Origin: Chlamydiota bacterium
GTDB lineage: Bacteria; Chlamydiota; Chlamydiia; Chlamydiales; Rhabdochlamydiaceae
Assembly (NCBI GenBank): GCA_013041585.1
Contig: JABEVM010000015.1
Location: 1-25,005, forward strand
Direction: 5' to 3'
Length of the DNA stretch: 25,005 nucleotides
Part shown: positions 7,412 to 15,990 of the stretch, piece after piece
Layout: each line of letters opens with the position of its first letter
Numbering within the stretch: position 1 is the first letter of the stretch
Notes under the pieces: generated by a model
Databases searched by the model: none
Seen by the model: only the letters and a program-made list of their open reading frames with translations
What the model was told of the DNA's origin: nothing
Position numbers and translations under genes: made by a program

Positions 7412-8383
7412 CTATTTGAAACTACCTAAGCGCAAGAAAAAATTTTCGAGTGCGGTACGAAGTTTGATATTGTGCTGCAGAGAAACTTTTGCCTCCCCTA
7501 CCCACTCTATCATTTTTTCAAGTGGTATGGAATGGTTGTTTTTCCATCTTATTAAACGCTCTTTTTCCCCTGCATAGAAAAGAGAAGACTGCCCCGCTTT
7601 CAGAATAGTAATATCTCGATACCAGTACAGAATCTGTTCAAAGACTAGGTCTACACCGAGGGATACACCGCCTTCTTCAAGGGACTCTACATGTTTTTCA
7701 ATCTCTGCCAAGATTTGGATGAACTTCGTATACTCCCCTTCTTCAATAGATACAAATAAGTCTACGATTCTCTCTTTCGCTAAATGCTTGGGATTATCAA
7801 TCAGGAAATAAGCCTTTCCAAGCGAACCTTCCGAAAGAAGAGAAATCTCTTTAGAGGAAACAGGTTCTATTCCATGGTTTTGTAGCGCCTTTATAACATC
7901 ATCCTGAGCAATGGGGAAAAAAGTGATTTTATGCATACGAGATAGGATTGTCGTAAGAAGCTTTTCAGGAGCTGATGTGATGGCGATAATATAGGTATTT
8001 TCTAGCGGCTCTTCCAAACTTTTTAAGAGAGCGTTGCTGCTAACAAGCAGCATAGCTTCAAAATCATCGATGATAAACACTTTGCAGGGAGCCTCAAAGG
8101 GGGGCATCTGCATCTCGTCTAGCATCTCTCGCATAGTAGCGATCGGATGAGTATAGCTTTTTCCTTCCGGTGTATAGATGTGGATATCCGGATGAATCCC
8201 CTTCTCGATCTTTTCTTTATGTTTCTCTCCCATAAGCTCAGCTGCAAACGCTTTTGCAAACAGCATCTTGCCAACACCTCTTGGGCCTGCAAAAAGAAGA
8301 GTAGAGGGAATATGCTTTGTCTTAAGCATATACTGAAGGCGGAATTTTACTTGAGAATTTCCAAGAAGGTCACAAAAGCTCAT
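7412..8383 (-). CDS. holB: DNA polymerase III delta-prime subunit
   Basis: This is a clamp-loader AAA+ subunit that helps place the sliding clamp on primed DNA. The 323-residue protein has a P-loop region AGPRGVGKM (32-40), a Walker B-like FIIDDFEAM (103-111), SNALLKSLEEP (116-126) and the SR of the arginine-finger motif at 148-149. Two features point to delta-prime rather than tau/gamma. The P-loop ends in K-M instead of K-S/T, so ATP hydrolysis is unlikely, and the protein is short with no tail domains. The four-cysteine zinc module usual between the P-loop and Walker B is absent (no cysteines from residue 5 to 99). The gene overlaps tmk by 14 bases (8370-8383) and ends the operon. Its last 33 codons are present twice more as relics upstream of and between the F-box genes. 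Confidence 0.9.
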   Translation of the reverse strand: MSFCDLLGNSQVKFRLQYMLKTKHIPSTLLFAGPRGVGKMLFAKAFAAELMGEKHKEKIEKGIHPDIHIYTPEGKSYTHPIATMREMLDEMQMPPFEAPCKVFIIDDFEAMLLVSSNALLKSLEEPLENTYIIAITSAPEKLLTTILSRMHKITFFPIAQDDVIKALQNHGIEPVSSKEISLLSEGSLGKAYFLIDNPKHLAKERIVDLFVSIEEGEYTKFIQILAEIEKHVESLEEGGVSLGVDLVFEQILYWYRDITILKAGQSSLFYAGEKERLIRWKNNHSIPLEKMIEWVGEAKVSLQHNIKLRTALENFFLRLGSFK

Positions 8384-8993
8384 CGATCAACTTTATTGCT
8401 TGTTGAAACACATTTTCTATAGACTCTCTTGCATCTATCATCCGAAAGCGCTCCGGGTCTACAGATGCAATCCTTTGGAAGCTTGCACGAATTTTTCGGT
8501 GGAAATCAAGATGCTCCGCTTCCATACGGTCTTGGACAGGTCTATTTCTTTTCACCCTTTCTAGCCCAAAGACTGGATCAATATCTAAATAAATGGTGAG
8601 ATCGCTTTGTAAGTTTCCTGACGCAAAAAGGCAGAGATCTTCAACAAACTTCTCTCCAAATCCTCTAGCCCCCCCTTGATAGGCAATGGTAGAGTCATGA
8701 AAACGGTCACAAAGGATAAGACTATTTTTCTCAAGTGCGGGTCTAATGACTTCTTTTACATGTTGGGCTCTGTCTGCAAGGAAAAGAAAAAGTTCTGCTC
8801 TTTGCTCTAAAGCAATTTCTTCTTTGCTCAGAAGAAGGTCCCTAATATGTTCCCCTAGTTTTGTTCCACCAGGGGCTCTGGTTCTAACCACACTTGCGTA
8901 ACGCTCTTTCAAAAAATCATAGACTTTTTGAATGAGGGTGCTTTTACCCGCACCCTCTCCGCCCTCAAAGGTGATCAAAAGACCTTTGTGCAT
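8370..8993 (-). CDS. tmk: Thymidylate kinase
   Basis: It phosphorylates dTMP to dTDP, supplying dTTP for replication. The 207-residue protein has the family P-loop FEGGEGAGKST (9-19), the LCDRFHDSTIAYQGG segment with the DR pair at 95-96, and a basic lid region around RVKRNRPVQDR. Length is typical. One deviation is TRAPGGT (38-44), where most bacterial enzymes have TREPGGT, so A40 replaces a usual glutamate. The start ATG (8993-8991) shares a base with the gyrA stop (TAATG), and the end overlaps holB by 14 bases, so translation is probably coupled through gyrA-tmk-holB. Confidence 0.94.
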   Translation of the reverse strand: MHKGLLITFEGGEGAGKSTLIQKVYDFLKERYASVVRTRAPGGTKLGEHIRDLLLSKEEIALEQRAELFLFLADRAQHVKEVIRPALEKNSLILCDRFHDSTIAYQGGARGFGEKFVEDLCLFASGNLQSDLTIYLDIDPVFGLERVKRNRPVQDRMEAEHLDFHRKIRASFQRIASVDPERFRMIDARESIENVFQQAIKLIDELL

Positions 8994-11461
8994 TACTCTT
9001 CCAGTTTTTCAACAATTTCAGATCCTTGTTCTAGCTTTTGCATCGCTACAACAACATCGCTCTCTTGTAGATTTACCAGTTTTACACCTTGTGTAGAACG
9101 GCCCATCACACGAACGTCTTTCATGGAAATTCGAACTGTCTGCCCACCATTTGACATCATGACCACGCTGTCATTGTCTTGCACGGAAATCGCCCCGACA
9201 ACAGATCCATTGCGCTCACTTGTAATGATAGACCTAACTCCCACGCCGCCACGGTTTGTTTGACGGAAATCCTCTACTGAAGATCTCTTACCAAAACCGT
9301 TTTGACAAACAACAAGCACACTTTCTTCAGGAGTTACCACTTCACAAGAAACAACTGCATCATCTTCACCGCGAAGCGTCGCTCCTTTTACTCCCCTTGC
9401 AACACGTCCAACAGGACGCACAGCTGCTTGGTCAAAGCGCACGGCCATACCATTTTTGGTAAAGAGCATAACCTGCTGGTTTTCTTTCGTAAGTCTTGCT
9501 GCGATGAGCTCATCTCCTTCATCGATATTGAGCGCATATACACCTTTTCTTCTAGGAGTATCAAAAGCATCGAGTGTTGTTTTCTTAACCACTCCGTTTT
9601 TCGTTGCGAGAAGAATGCTTGCTTCATCTTTAAAGTTTTTCACTCGGAGTATTGCCGCTACTTTCTCGTCTTTCTGGATATCTTCAAGTAGGTTGATGAT
9701 CGGCTTTCCTTTTGATCTTCTACCCGTCTCTGGGATCTGCCATACTTTGAGCCAATAACATCTTCCTAAATTCGTAAACAGGAGAAGATAATCATGTGTG
9801 GATGCGAAATAGATGCTCTTTAAACTGTCGCTCTCTTTTTTCATATCCATACCGATCACGCCTTGGCCGCCTCTTCTTTGCTCGCGGAATGTATCAACAG
9901 GCATTCTCTTGATATAATCATCTTCCGAAATTGTGATGATCACAGGCTCGTTCGCAATAATATCTTCCATCTGAAGGTCGCCCTCAGCTGCAATGATTTT
10001 TGTTTTACGATCGGATCTATAGTGTTTTTTCACTTCATGGAGTTCTTCTTTAATTACCCCACGAACAAGCATTTCATTTGCTAAAAGAGCTCTAAAATGA
10101 GCTATTTTTGCTAAAAGATCGTTGTATTCGTTTTCGATCTTTTCTTTTTCAAGTCCTGTCAATTGGTATAAGCGAAGGTCAAGAACAGCATTTGCTTGCT
10201 TCTCCGATAACGTATACTGCATCATAAGAGCTGTTTTTGCTTCGTCTCTACTATTTGAAGATCTAATCAAACGAACGACAGCATCTAGGTGATCAAGTGC
10301 TTTTAAATAACCTTCTAAGATATGGGCTCTCGCTTCTGCTTTCGCAAGCTCGAAACGAGTTCTACGTCTAATCACTTCAATTCGGTGATCTACCCAAGCA
10401 GCGATCATATGTTTAATATTCATCGTGCGAGGAAGGCCCTTATCAAGAGCTAGCATGTTACAGCCAAATGTCACCTGTAAATTAGTGAACTTGTAAAGCT
10501 GGTTGATCGTCACATCAGGGATTTCACCCCTTTTTAGTTCGATCACAATGCGAAGACCGTCTTTGTCAGATTCATCACGAATATCGGAAATACCCGCTAG
10601 TGTTTTTGCATTCACAAGGTCTGCGATTTGTTTAATAAGCTCAGATTTGTTCACATTGTAAGGGATCTCATCAATGACGAGGCGCTGTCTTTCAGCGGTT
10701 CCATCCATATCTTCTATGCGAATGACAGCTCTGACAAGAAGTTTTCCTCTTCCTGTGTGGAATGCTTCTTTAATCCCTCTATAGCCGCAGATGATCCCAC
10801 CTGTTGGAAAGTCAGGAGCTGGCATCACTTCCATGATCTCATCGACTGTAGTAGAAGGATTATCAATCACAAGAGTTGTAGCATTGATAAGCTCTTCTAG
10901 GTTGTGCGGAGGAATGTTTGTTGCCATCCCCACAGCAATTCCTGAAGATCCATTCATGAGCAAATTAGGAACTTTTGATGGGAACACGACAGGTTCTAAT
11001 TTTGTCTCGTCATAGTTAGGTACCAGATCTACTGTATCTTTTTCCAAATCTTCCATAAGCGCCATAGAAGCGTGGGTAAGCCTTGCCTCAGTATAACGCA
11101 TCGCAGCAGGATGGTCGCCGTCGATAGATCCAAAGTTTCCTTGACCGTCGATCAGCGAATATCTCATTACCCAGTCTTGCGCCATGCGCACAAGGGTTGG
11201 ATAGATCACCGTTTCCCCGTGAGGGTGGAAATCTCCCGATGTATCCCCGCAAATCTTTGCGCACTTTCTATGCTTTCCACCAGGGGAAAGGTTAAGTTGG
11301 CGCATTGCATACAAAATTCTTCTTTGCGAAGGTTTGAGACCATCACGCACATCAGGTAGAGCTCTAGAGATGATCACGGACATAGAGTAGCGCAAATAGC
11401 TCTCTTTCACTTCTTCTTCTACGTTTCTTGGTAGGATAATTTCATTATGAGTATAGGACAT
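8993..11461 (-). CDS. gyrA: DNA gyrase subunit A
   Basis: This is the breakage-reunion subunit of DNA gyrase, which introduces negative supercoils together with GyrB. The 822-residue protein has GLKPSQRRILYAM (41-53), the active-site tyrosine at 123 in AAMRYTEARL, and a C-terminal beta-pinwheel region. It carries the GyrA box QRRGGQG, which separates gyrase from topoisomerase IV. The quinolone-determining segment reads HPHGETVIYP (79-88), so the positions matching E. coli S83 and D87 are T84 and P88. The start is the ATG at 11461. An AAGGAG ribosome site at 11479-11474 overlaps the gyrB stop codon, with a rather long 12-base spacing. It sits 16 bases after gyrB and touches tmk. Confidence 0.96.
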   Translation of the reverse strand: MSYTHNEIILPRNVEEEVKESYLRYSMSVIISRALPDVRDGLKPSQRRILYAMRQLNLSPGGKHRKCAKICGDTSGDFHPHGETVIYPTLVRMAQDWVMRYSLIDGQGNFGSIDGDHPAAMRYTEARLTHASMALMEDLEKDTVDLVPNYDETKLEPVVFPSKVPNLLMNGSSGIAVGMATNIPPHNLEELINATTLVIDNPSTTVDEIMEVMPAPDFPTGGIICGYRGIKEAFHTGRGKLLVRAVIRIEDMDGTAERQRLVIDEIPYNVNKSELIKQIADLVNAKTLAGISDIRDESDKDGLRIVIELKRGEIPDVTINQLYKFTNLQVTFGCNMLALDKGLPRTMNIKHMIAAWVDHRIEVIRRRTRFELAKAEARAHILEGYLKALDHLDAVVRLIRSSNSRDEAKTALMMQYTLSEKQANAVLDLRLYQLTGLEKEKIENEYNDLLAKIAHFRALLANEMLVRGVIKEELHEVKKHYRSDRKTKIIAAEGDLQMEDIIANEPVIITISEDDYIKRMPVDTFREQRRGGQGVIGMDMKKESDSLKSIYFASTHDYLLLFTNLGRCYWLKVWQIPETGRRSKGKPIINLLEDIQKDEKVAAILRVKNFKDEASILLATKNGVVKKTTLDAFDTPRRKGVYALNIDEGDELIAARLTKENQQVMLFTKNGMAVRFDQAAVRPVGRVARGVKGATLRGEDDAVVSCEVVTPEESVLVVCQNGFGKRSSVEDFRQTNRGGVGVRSIITSERNGSVVGAISVQDNDSVVMMSNGGQTVRISMKDVRVMGRSTQGVKLVNLQESDVVVAMQKLEQGSEIVEKLEE

Positions 11462-11477
11462 AGTCGATTCGATCTCC

Positions 11478-13961
11478 TTAGATATCCAAATTCTTTACTG
11501 ATAAGGCATGTTGTTCAATAAATGCTCGTCTAGGAGGAACATCTTCTCCCATAAGCATCGTAAACATATGATCTGCTGCAATTGCATCAGGCAATGTCAC
11601 TCTCATTAGAGTTCGTTTTGCAGGATCCATTGTAGTCTCCCACAGCTGATCTGCGTTCATCTCACCAAGACCCTTGTACCGTTGGATCTCAATCCCTTTA
11701 CGACCGTTTGCGCGAATAAAATCAATGCATTCACGCAGTGTATAAACAGGAGTTTCTTGACCTTCCGATTCGATAATATCGAAAAGCTTTCCATTTGCGA
11801 TCAGGTATTGATCAAATGCGAAATCAAAGTTCGCTAAGCGATTCTTCATACGATGAAGGTGTTCTTCATCGTACAGCTCTGTGAAAGGAAGTCCTTTGTA
11901 ACGGAAAATCTTCATTTCTTCTGTCTGTTCTGCTTCAGGAATCGAGGCGAGCTTTTTCATATGCTCTTCTTTTTTGTACTCTTCATCTTGGCTTTTCATC
12001 TCTGCAAACTCATCAGAAGAATATACATATTTGGACTCTTCTCTAAGCATCACATGGTATCTAGGGAGTTTCCCTTCTTCATTTTTAGAGTTTAGGAATT
12101 CACGGAAAGGAATCCCTTTACGCTCAATGGATGCCATGAAAACTTCAAGTTCTTGGATTACAGCAAAAAGCTCTTCCATCTCTTCTTTGGAAAGAACATC
12201 CGTCTGTCCGATAAGACGAAGAGTAATATCGCTGCTTCCCAGTTTGAGGAGGTATTCATCCATCTCTTTTTCGCTATGGATGTAACGGCTTATTTTTTTA
12301 CGTGTGACCCTATAGAGAGGAGGTCTAGCGATATATACAAAGTTATTTTCAACAAGCGCCGGCATATGTCTATAGAGGAATGTCAAAAGAAGTGTACGGA
12401 TGTGAGATCCGTCCACGTCCGCATCCGTCATGATGATAATTTTATGATATCTGAGCTTGTCTAGATTAAAATTATCTATCCCAATTCCGCAGCCGAACGC
12501 CGCTACCATTGCGCCTACTTCCGTATTTTGCAGAACTTTTTCAAGTCTTGCCTTCTCTACGTTCAAAATCTTACCGCGTATTGGAAGGATCGCTTGAAAA
12601 CGTCTGTCTCTTCCCTGTTTTGCAGAACCGCCCGCAGAGTCTCCCTCAACGATATAGATCTCGCATAAAGCAGGATCTTTCTCTTGACAGTCAGTCAATT
12701 TTCCAGGAAGCCTTGCGCTATCAAGCGCTGTCTTTCGAAGAGTAAGCTCTCTTGCTTTACGAGCGGCTTCTCTAGCCTGCGCTGCAATGATTGCTTTTTC
12801 AACGATCGCTCTTGCAATAGGCGGATTTTCATCTAGGAAGGTAGTAAGCTCTTCCCCTGTGATCTGTTGCACAATAGATGCAACGTCACTGTTTCCCAGC
12901 CTTTGCTTAGTCTGTCCTTCAAATTGAGGATTCGGAACTTTTACGGAAACCACCGCTGTAAGACCCTCGCGCATGTCATCGCCAGTCACTGCAATCTTAT
13001 CAGTTTTTATGGTCTGGTGATTTTTAATATATTGGTTCAGTACGCGGGTCAGCGCAGTAGAAAATCCAGTGACGTGACTTCCCCCTTGTCTTGTAGGAAT
13101 ATTATTGACATAGGAGTATAAATTTTCTATGTAGGTCTCATTCCACTGCATCGCTACTTCAAATTCAATTGGGCCATCCGTACCTTCTTTTTTACCTAAA
13201 AAATAAATTGGTTTAGGGAAAAGAGGTGTTTTGTTTTCGTTGAGGTAATCGACAAAAGAGGCAAGTCCTCCTTCATAGCAAAAACTCACAGGATCATGCT
13301 CATCATTTCTTTCATCGCGAAAATGAATCGTAATACCGCGGTTTAAGAAAGCAAGCTCTCTTAATCGTTTAAGCAAAATGTCATAATCATACACAGTAAC
13401 AGTGAAAATAGAATCATCAGGCCAGAAAGAAACTTTCGTTCCTCTTTTTGGTGATTCTCCCATAAGTTTGAGAGGATGAACGGGTTTACCTTTAGCAAAG
13501 CCCATCTCATACATTTTTCCATTTTGGAACACTTCGACTTGCAGTTTTTTAGAAAGAGCGTTTACGCAAGAAACCCCTACGCCATGTAAACCACCAGAAA
13601 CTTTGTAGGTATTTTTGTCAAACTTCCCACCCGCATGCAAAATTGTCATAACAACTTCAAGAGCTGTGACATCTCTTCCTTGTTTAAGAGATTCTTTCTC
13701 ATGCCGTCCGACAGGAATGCCTCGTCCGTTATCCTCCACAGAAACAGAATGGTCCTTATGTAGGAGCACAGTGATTTCTGTACAAAACCCTGCCATGGCT
13801 TCATCGATACAGTTATCAACGACCTCATAAACGAGATGATGCAACCCGCCGCTGTTGGTGTCACCTATATACATCCCTGGACGTTCTCGAACAGCTTGCA
13901 AACCTTCGAGAACTGTAATCGAACTCGCATCGTATTCTTGTTCTTTTGTCATTGTAGTCAT
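11478..13961 (-). CDS. gyrB: DNA gyrase subunit B
   Basis: This is the ATPase subunit of DNA gyrase. The 827-residue protein has a GHKL domain with YEVVDNCIDEA (E46, N50), the lid GGLHGVGVSCVNAL (123-136) and the QTK loop at about 350-352. The TOPRIM domain has IVEGDSAGGSAKQGRDRRFQ (E440) and TDADVDGSH (512-520). An insertion of about 170 residues (roughly 565-735) lies before RYKGLGEMN (761-769), as in GyrB of many Gram-negative bacteria, and explains the length. Two starts are possible. The ATG at 13961 is given here; the ATG at 13952 (MTKEQEYD) has AAGG 10 bases upstream and may be the real one. The gene lies 24 bases after the DUF721 gene and 16 before gyrA. Confidence 0.96.
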   Translation of the reverse strand: MTTMTKEQEYDASSITVLEGLQAVRERPGMYIGDTNSGGLHHLVYEVVDNCIDEAMAGFCTEITVLLHKDHSVSVEDNGRGIPVGRHEKESLKQGRDVTALEVVMTILHAGGKFDKNTYKVSGGLHGVGVSCVNALSKKLQVEVFQNGKMYEMGFAKGKPVHPLKLMGESPKRGTKVSFWPDDSIFTVTVYDYDILLKRLRELAFLNRGITIHFRDERNDEHDPVSFCYEGGLASFVDYLNENKTPLFPKPIYFLGKKEGTDGPIEFEVAMQWNETYIENLYSYVNNIPTRQGGSHVTGFSTALTRVLNQYIKNHQTIKTDKIAVTGDDMREGLTAVVSVKVPNPQFEGQTKQRLGNSDVASIVQQITGEELTTFLDENPPIARAIVEKAIIAAQAREAARKARELTLRKTALDSARLPGKLTDCQEKDPALCEIYIVEGDSAGGSAKQGRDRRFQAILPIRGKILNVEKARLEKVLQNTEVGAMVAAFGCGIGIDNFNLDKLRYHKIIIMTDADVDGSHIRTLLLTFLYRHMPALVENNFVYIARPPLYRVTRKKISRYIHSEKEMDEYLLKLGSSDITLRLIGQTDVLSKEEMEELFAVIQELEVFMASIERKGIPFREFLNSKNEEGKLPRYHVMLREESKYVYSSDEFAEMKSQDEEYKKEEHMKKLASIPEAEQTEEMKIFRYKGLPFTELYDEEHLHRMKNRLANFDFAFDQYLIANGKLFDIIESEGQETPVYTLRECIDFIRANGRKGIEIQRYKGLGEMNADQLWETTMDPAKRTLMRVTLPDAIAADHMFTMLMGEDVPPRRAFIEQHALSVKNLDI

Positions 13962-13985
13962 ACCTTGCTGTGCTTTCCTCTGTCT

Positions 13986-14312
13986 TTAAATTCTTCGAAA
14001 AACAATCTTTTGAATGTTTGTAAAAGGAAATTTCTCCTTTAATAAAGAAAGTAACCTTCCCTTTTCTTGTCCTGAAAGCAAACTATGGAGCGTAGAATTT
14101 TTCACCTGCACTGTCAAGGTTCCATTTTCGAAAGAAATCGCGCTCGTCATGGGAGCTAGATTTTCTCCGATTACCTCCGGCCACGCTGCTATTACAAGAC
14201 TTCCCTGATCTTTATAATTTTTCCCCAGTTTTTCCAGCACACTGGGCAAAAGCTGTTTTATATGCTTATTGGTAGTTTGCGTTCCATCATAATTTTTTGG
14301 TGTCCGCTCCAT
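13986..14312 (-). CDS. DUF721 / DciA-like protein
   Basis: This 108-residue protein has the DUF721 pattern: an N-terminal helix (IKQLLPSVLEKLGKNY), then IAAWPEVIGENLAPMTSAISFENGTLTVQV, and a helical stretch beginning LHSLLSGQEKGRLLSLLKEK. DUF721 includes DciA, the widespread loader of the replicative helicase DnaB; Chlamydiae lack an obvious DnaC, so this role is plausible but not shown. I chose the ATG at 14312 because AAAGGG lies 7 bases upstream; the longer frame would need a TTG at 14369 that falls close to the mgtE stop. It is the first gene of the DUF721-gyrB-gyrA-tmk-holB run. DUF721 next to gyrB is also known in Actinobacteria. Confidence 0.82.
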   Translation of the reverse strand: MERTPKNYDGTQTTNKHIKQLLPSVLEKLGKNYKDQGSLVIAAWPEVIGENLAPMTSAISFENGTLTVQVKNSTLHSLLSGQEKGRLLSLLKEKFPFTNIQKIVFRRI

Positions 14313-14375
14313 CAAAAGCCCTTTCTTTTCTGTTTCAGGACTATAGTGCAAAAACCTGCAAAATAGCAATAAAAT

Positions 14376-15839
14376 TTATAGCAAAAGAGTTCCAAGTCCC
14401 AAAGCAATTAAAAAATAAATCGACATAGACAAAAAGTCATTAAATGCAGTGATGATCGGCCCTGATGCAATCGCTGGATCAACACCTATCCTTGCAAAGA
14501 AGAGCGGAGAAAAAACTCCGAGCAAAGTTCCTGCAAGACATGCCCCCCAAAGTCCGATGCCAACAATCGATCCGAGTACAAGAGGATTTACAGAAATCCC
14601 TGTAATCCCGATAAAATCAAAGGTGTAAACGATGAGTCCGCTAATCGTTCCAAATAGTAAACCGATGGAAAGGCCAATCGTAATTTCTTTGAAAATTGCC
14701 TCTCCTCTGCTTCCCGCAGAGAGCGCACCAATTGCCATACTACGAACGAGCACTGTACTGCATTGAATCCCAATATTTCCTGAAAGTCCAGTAATCAAGG
14801 GAACAAAAAATAAAACAAACGTAAAAGCAAAACCTGCGTACGTTTGAAAACAAGACATGACCCACATATTTAAGAGACCAGCAAAAAGAGTTACGATCAG
14901 CCAAGGAGATCTCGCAAAAAAACGCTTAAGCATAGGATCATGCTCGCTCACCTTTTCACCTGTACCGGCAATGCGCCCGATGGTTTCATCGGCGATGTCT
15001 TCAATTGCTTCAACTACATCTTCATACGTAATTACACCAATAATCACGTCGTTCTCATCCACTACAGGAAGTGCTGAAATTTTATAACGCTCTACAAGGT
15101 CTACCACTTCTTCCCGAGTTGAATCCACATTCACCTTATGTAATATAGGGCGCATGACTTGCTTTAAGCTGAAGGTATGGGGATTGATAATTAAATTACG
15201 CGCTGGAACATATCCTAATAGTTCTCCTATAGAGCTCACTACAAAAATGCGTCTTGTTAGATCAATTCCAGGATTATTGCGGATATACTCAGCGACCTGG
15301 CCGATCGTCATATCCATAGTAAAAGAAAAAAATTCATTTGTCATCAAGCGACCAGCTGTATTGAGCTGGTGTTTCTTAATTTCTTTAATTTTACCGGCTT
15401 TTATAGGCTCTAGCATATCAACAATACGTCTATATCTTCTCTCGGACATCCCCTCAAGAACTGATACAGCTTCATCAGTTGGCATGTTTTCAAGTAATTG
15501 TTTGATTTCCGCGTCGCTAATATGCCAAAGAACGGCAGCTCTTGTATTGCTATCAGTATTAATAATAAATTGAGTTTTTGCTTCGAGATTGGAAAGGTTG
15601 TCGTATAAAACAAAACGGTCATTGGAAGGAAGTCTTGAAGCTACATAGGCTAAGTCAATCGGAGAGTATTCCGAGGCGATTTTGGCTATATCGTGTAAAA
15701 TAAAATGGGAAGTTTGCTGTTCAAAAGCCTTTTCAAGCTTTTCACTAAGAAGGTCATCGAGATGGCTAGTTCTGGATTCCATCAGATTTCCGGCACTTGC
15801 GTGCTCTTCGTTTATCTTGTCCTCTTCATGAATTTCCAT
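14376..15839 (-). CDS. mgtE: Magnesium transporter MgtE
   Basis: This is an inner-membrane Mg2+ channel/transporter gated by cytoplasmic Mg2+. The 487-residue protein has the full MgtE layout: an acidic alpha-helical N domain (about 40-165, with LENMPTDEAVSVLEGM), a CBS pair (about 170-305, with ALPVVDENDVIIGVITYEDV), a connecting helix, and five membrane segments from about residue 328. The pore signature PLITGLSGNIGIQ matches the family GGNxGxQ motif, and DPAIASGP followed by ITAFNDFLS matches the last pore segment. The start ATG at 15839 has AGGA 6 bases upstream. It is divergent from typA and lies 63 bases before the DUF721 gene, so it may head that operon or be separate. No M-box-like leader is visible. 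Confidence 0.95.
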   Translation of the reverse strand: MEIHEEDKINEEHASAGNLMESRTSHLDDLLSEKLEKAFEQQTSHFILHDIAKIASEYSPIDLAYVASRLPSNDRFVLYDNLSNLEAKTQFIINTDSNTRAAVLWHISDAEIKQLLENMPTDEAVSVLEGMSERRYRRIVDMLEPIKAGKIKEIKKHQLNTAGRLMTNEFFSFTMDMTIGQVAEYIRNNPGIDLTRRIFVVSSIGELLGYVPARNLIINPHTFSLKQVMRPILHKVNVDSTREEVVDLVERYKISALPVVDENDVIIGVITYEDVVEAIEDIADETIGRIAGTGEKVSEHDPMLKRFFARSPWLIVTLFAGLLNMWVMSCFQTYAGFAFTFVLFFVPLITGLSGNIGIQCSTVLVRSMAIGALSAGSRGEAIFKEITIGLSIGLLFGTISGLIVYTFDFIGITGISVNPLVLGSIVGIGLWGACLAGTLLGVFSPLFFARIGVDPAIASGPIITAFNDFLSMSIYFLIALGLGTLLL

Positions 15840-15990
15840 AGCTCATCCTACGCTCCAGTCGCAAGGTCAGGATACCTATTTCCCCTAAATAAAAGCAAAT
15901 TCTTTTTCCTTCGTAAAACTATCTATAGATTTTTAATCCTGAGTATTTTAAAATTAGTTTCCAAACAAAAATTTAACAATATTAAATATC
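15840..15990. promoter_or_regulatory. Divergent promoter region between mgtE and typA
   Basis: This 151-base AT-rich spacer must hold the typA promoter and probably that of mgtE. A short perfect palindrome ATCTATAGAT is visible around 15929-15938. I could not single out reliable promoter hexamers. Confidence 0.4.

Noticed and set aside
8928..13830. Many plus-strand open frames of 60-145 codons over gyrA, gyrB, tmk and parE
   Set aside because: They lie opposite conserved coding sequence with intact motifs and have no recognisable domain or ribosome site.
14313..14369. Extended start (TTG at 14369) of the DUF721 protein
   Set aside because: The ATG at 14312 has a proper ribosome site, and the DUF721 domain starts after it; the extension adds unconserved-looking residues close to mgtE.
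15840..15990. M-box or other Mg2+ riboswitch before mgtE
   Set aside because: The spacer is 151 bases, AT-rich, shared with a divergent gene, and shows no multi-stem leader or terminator.
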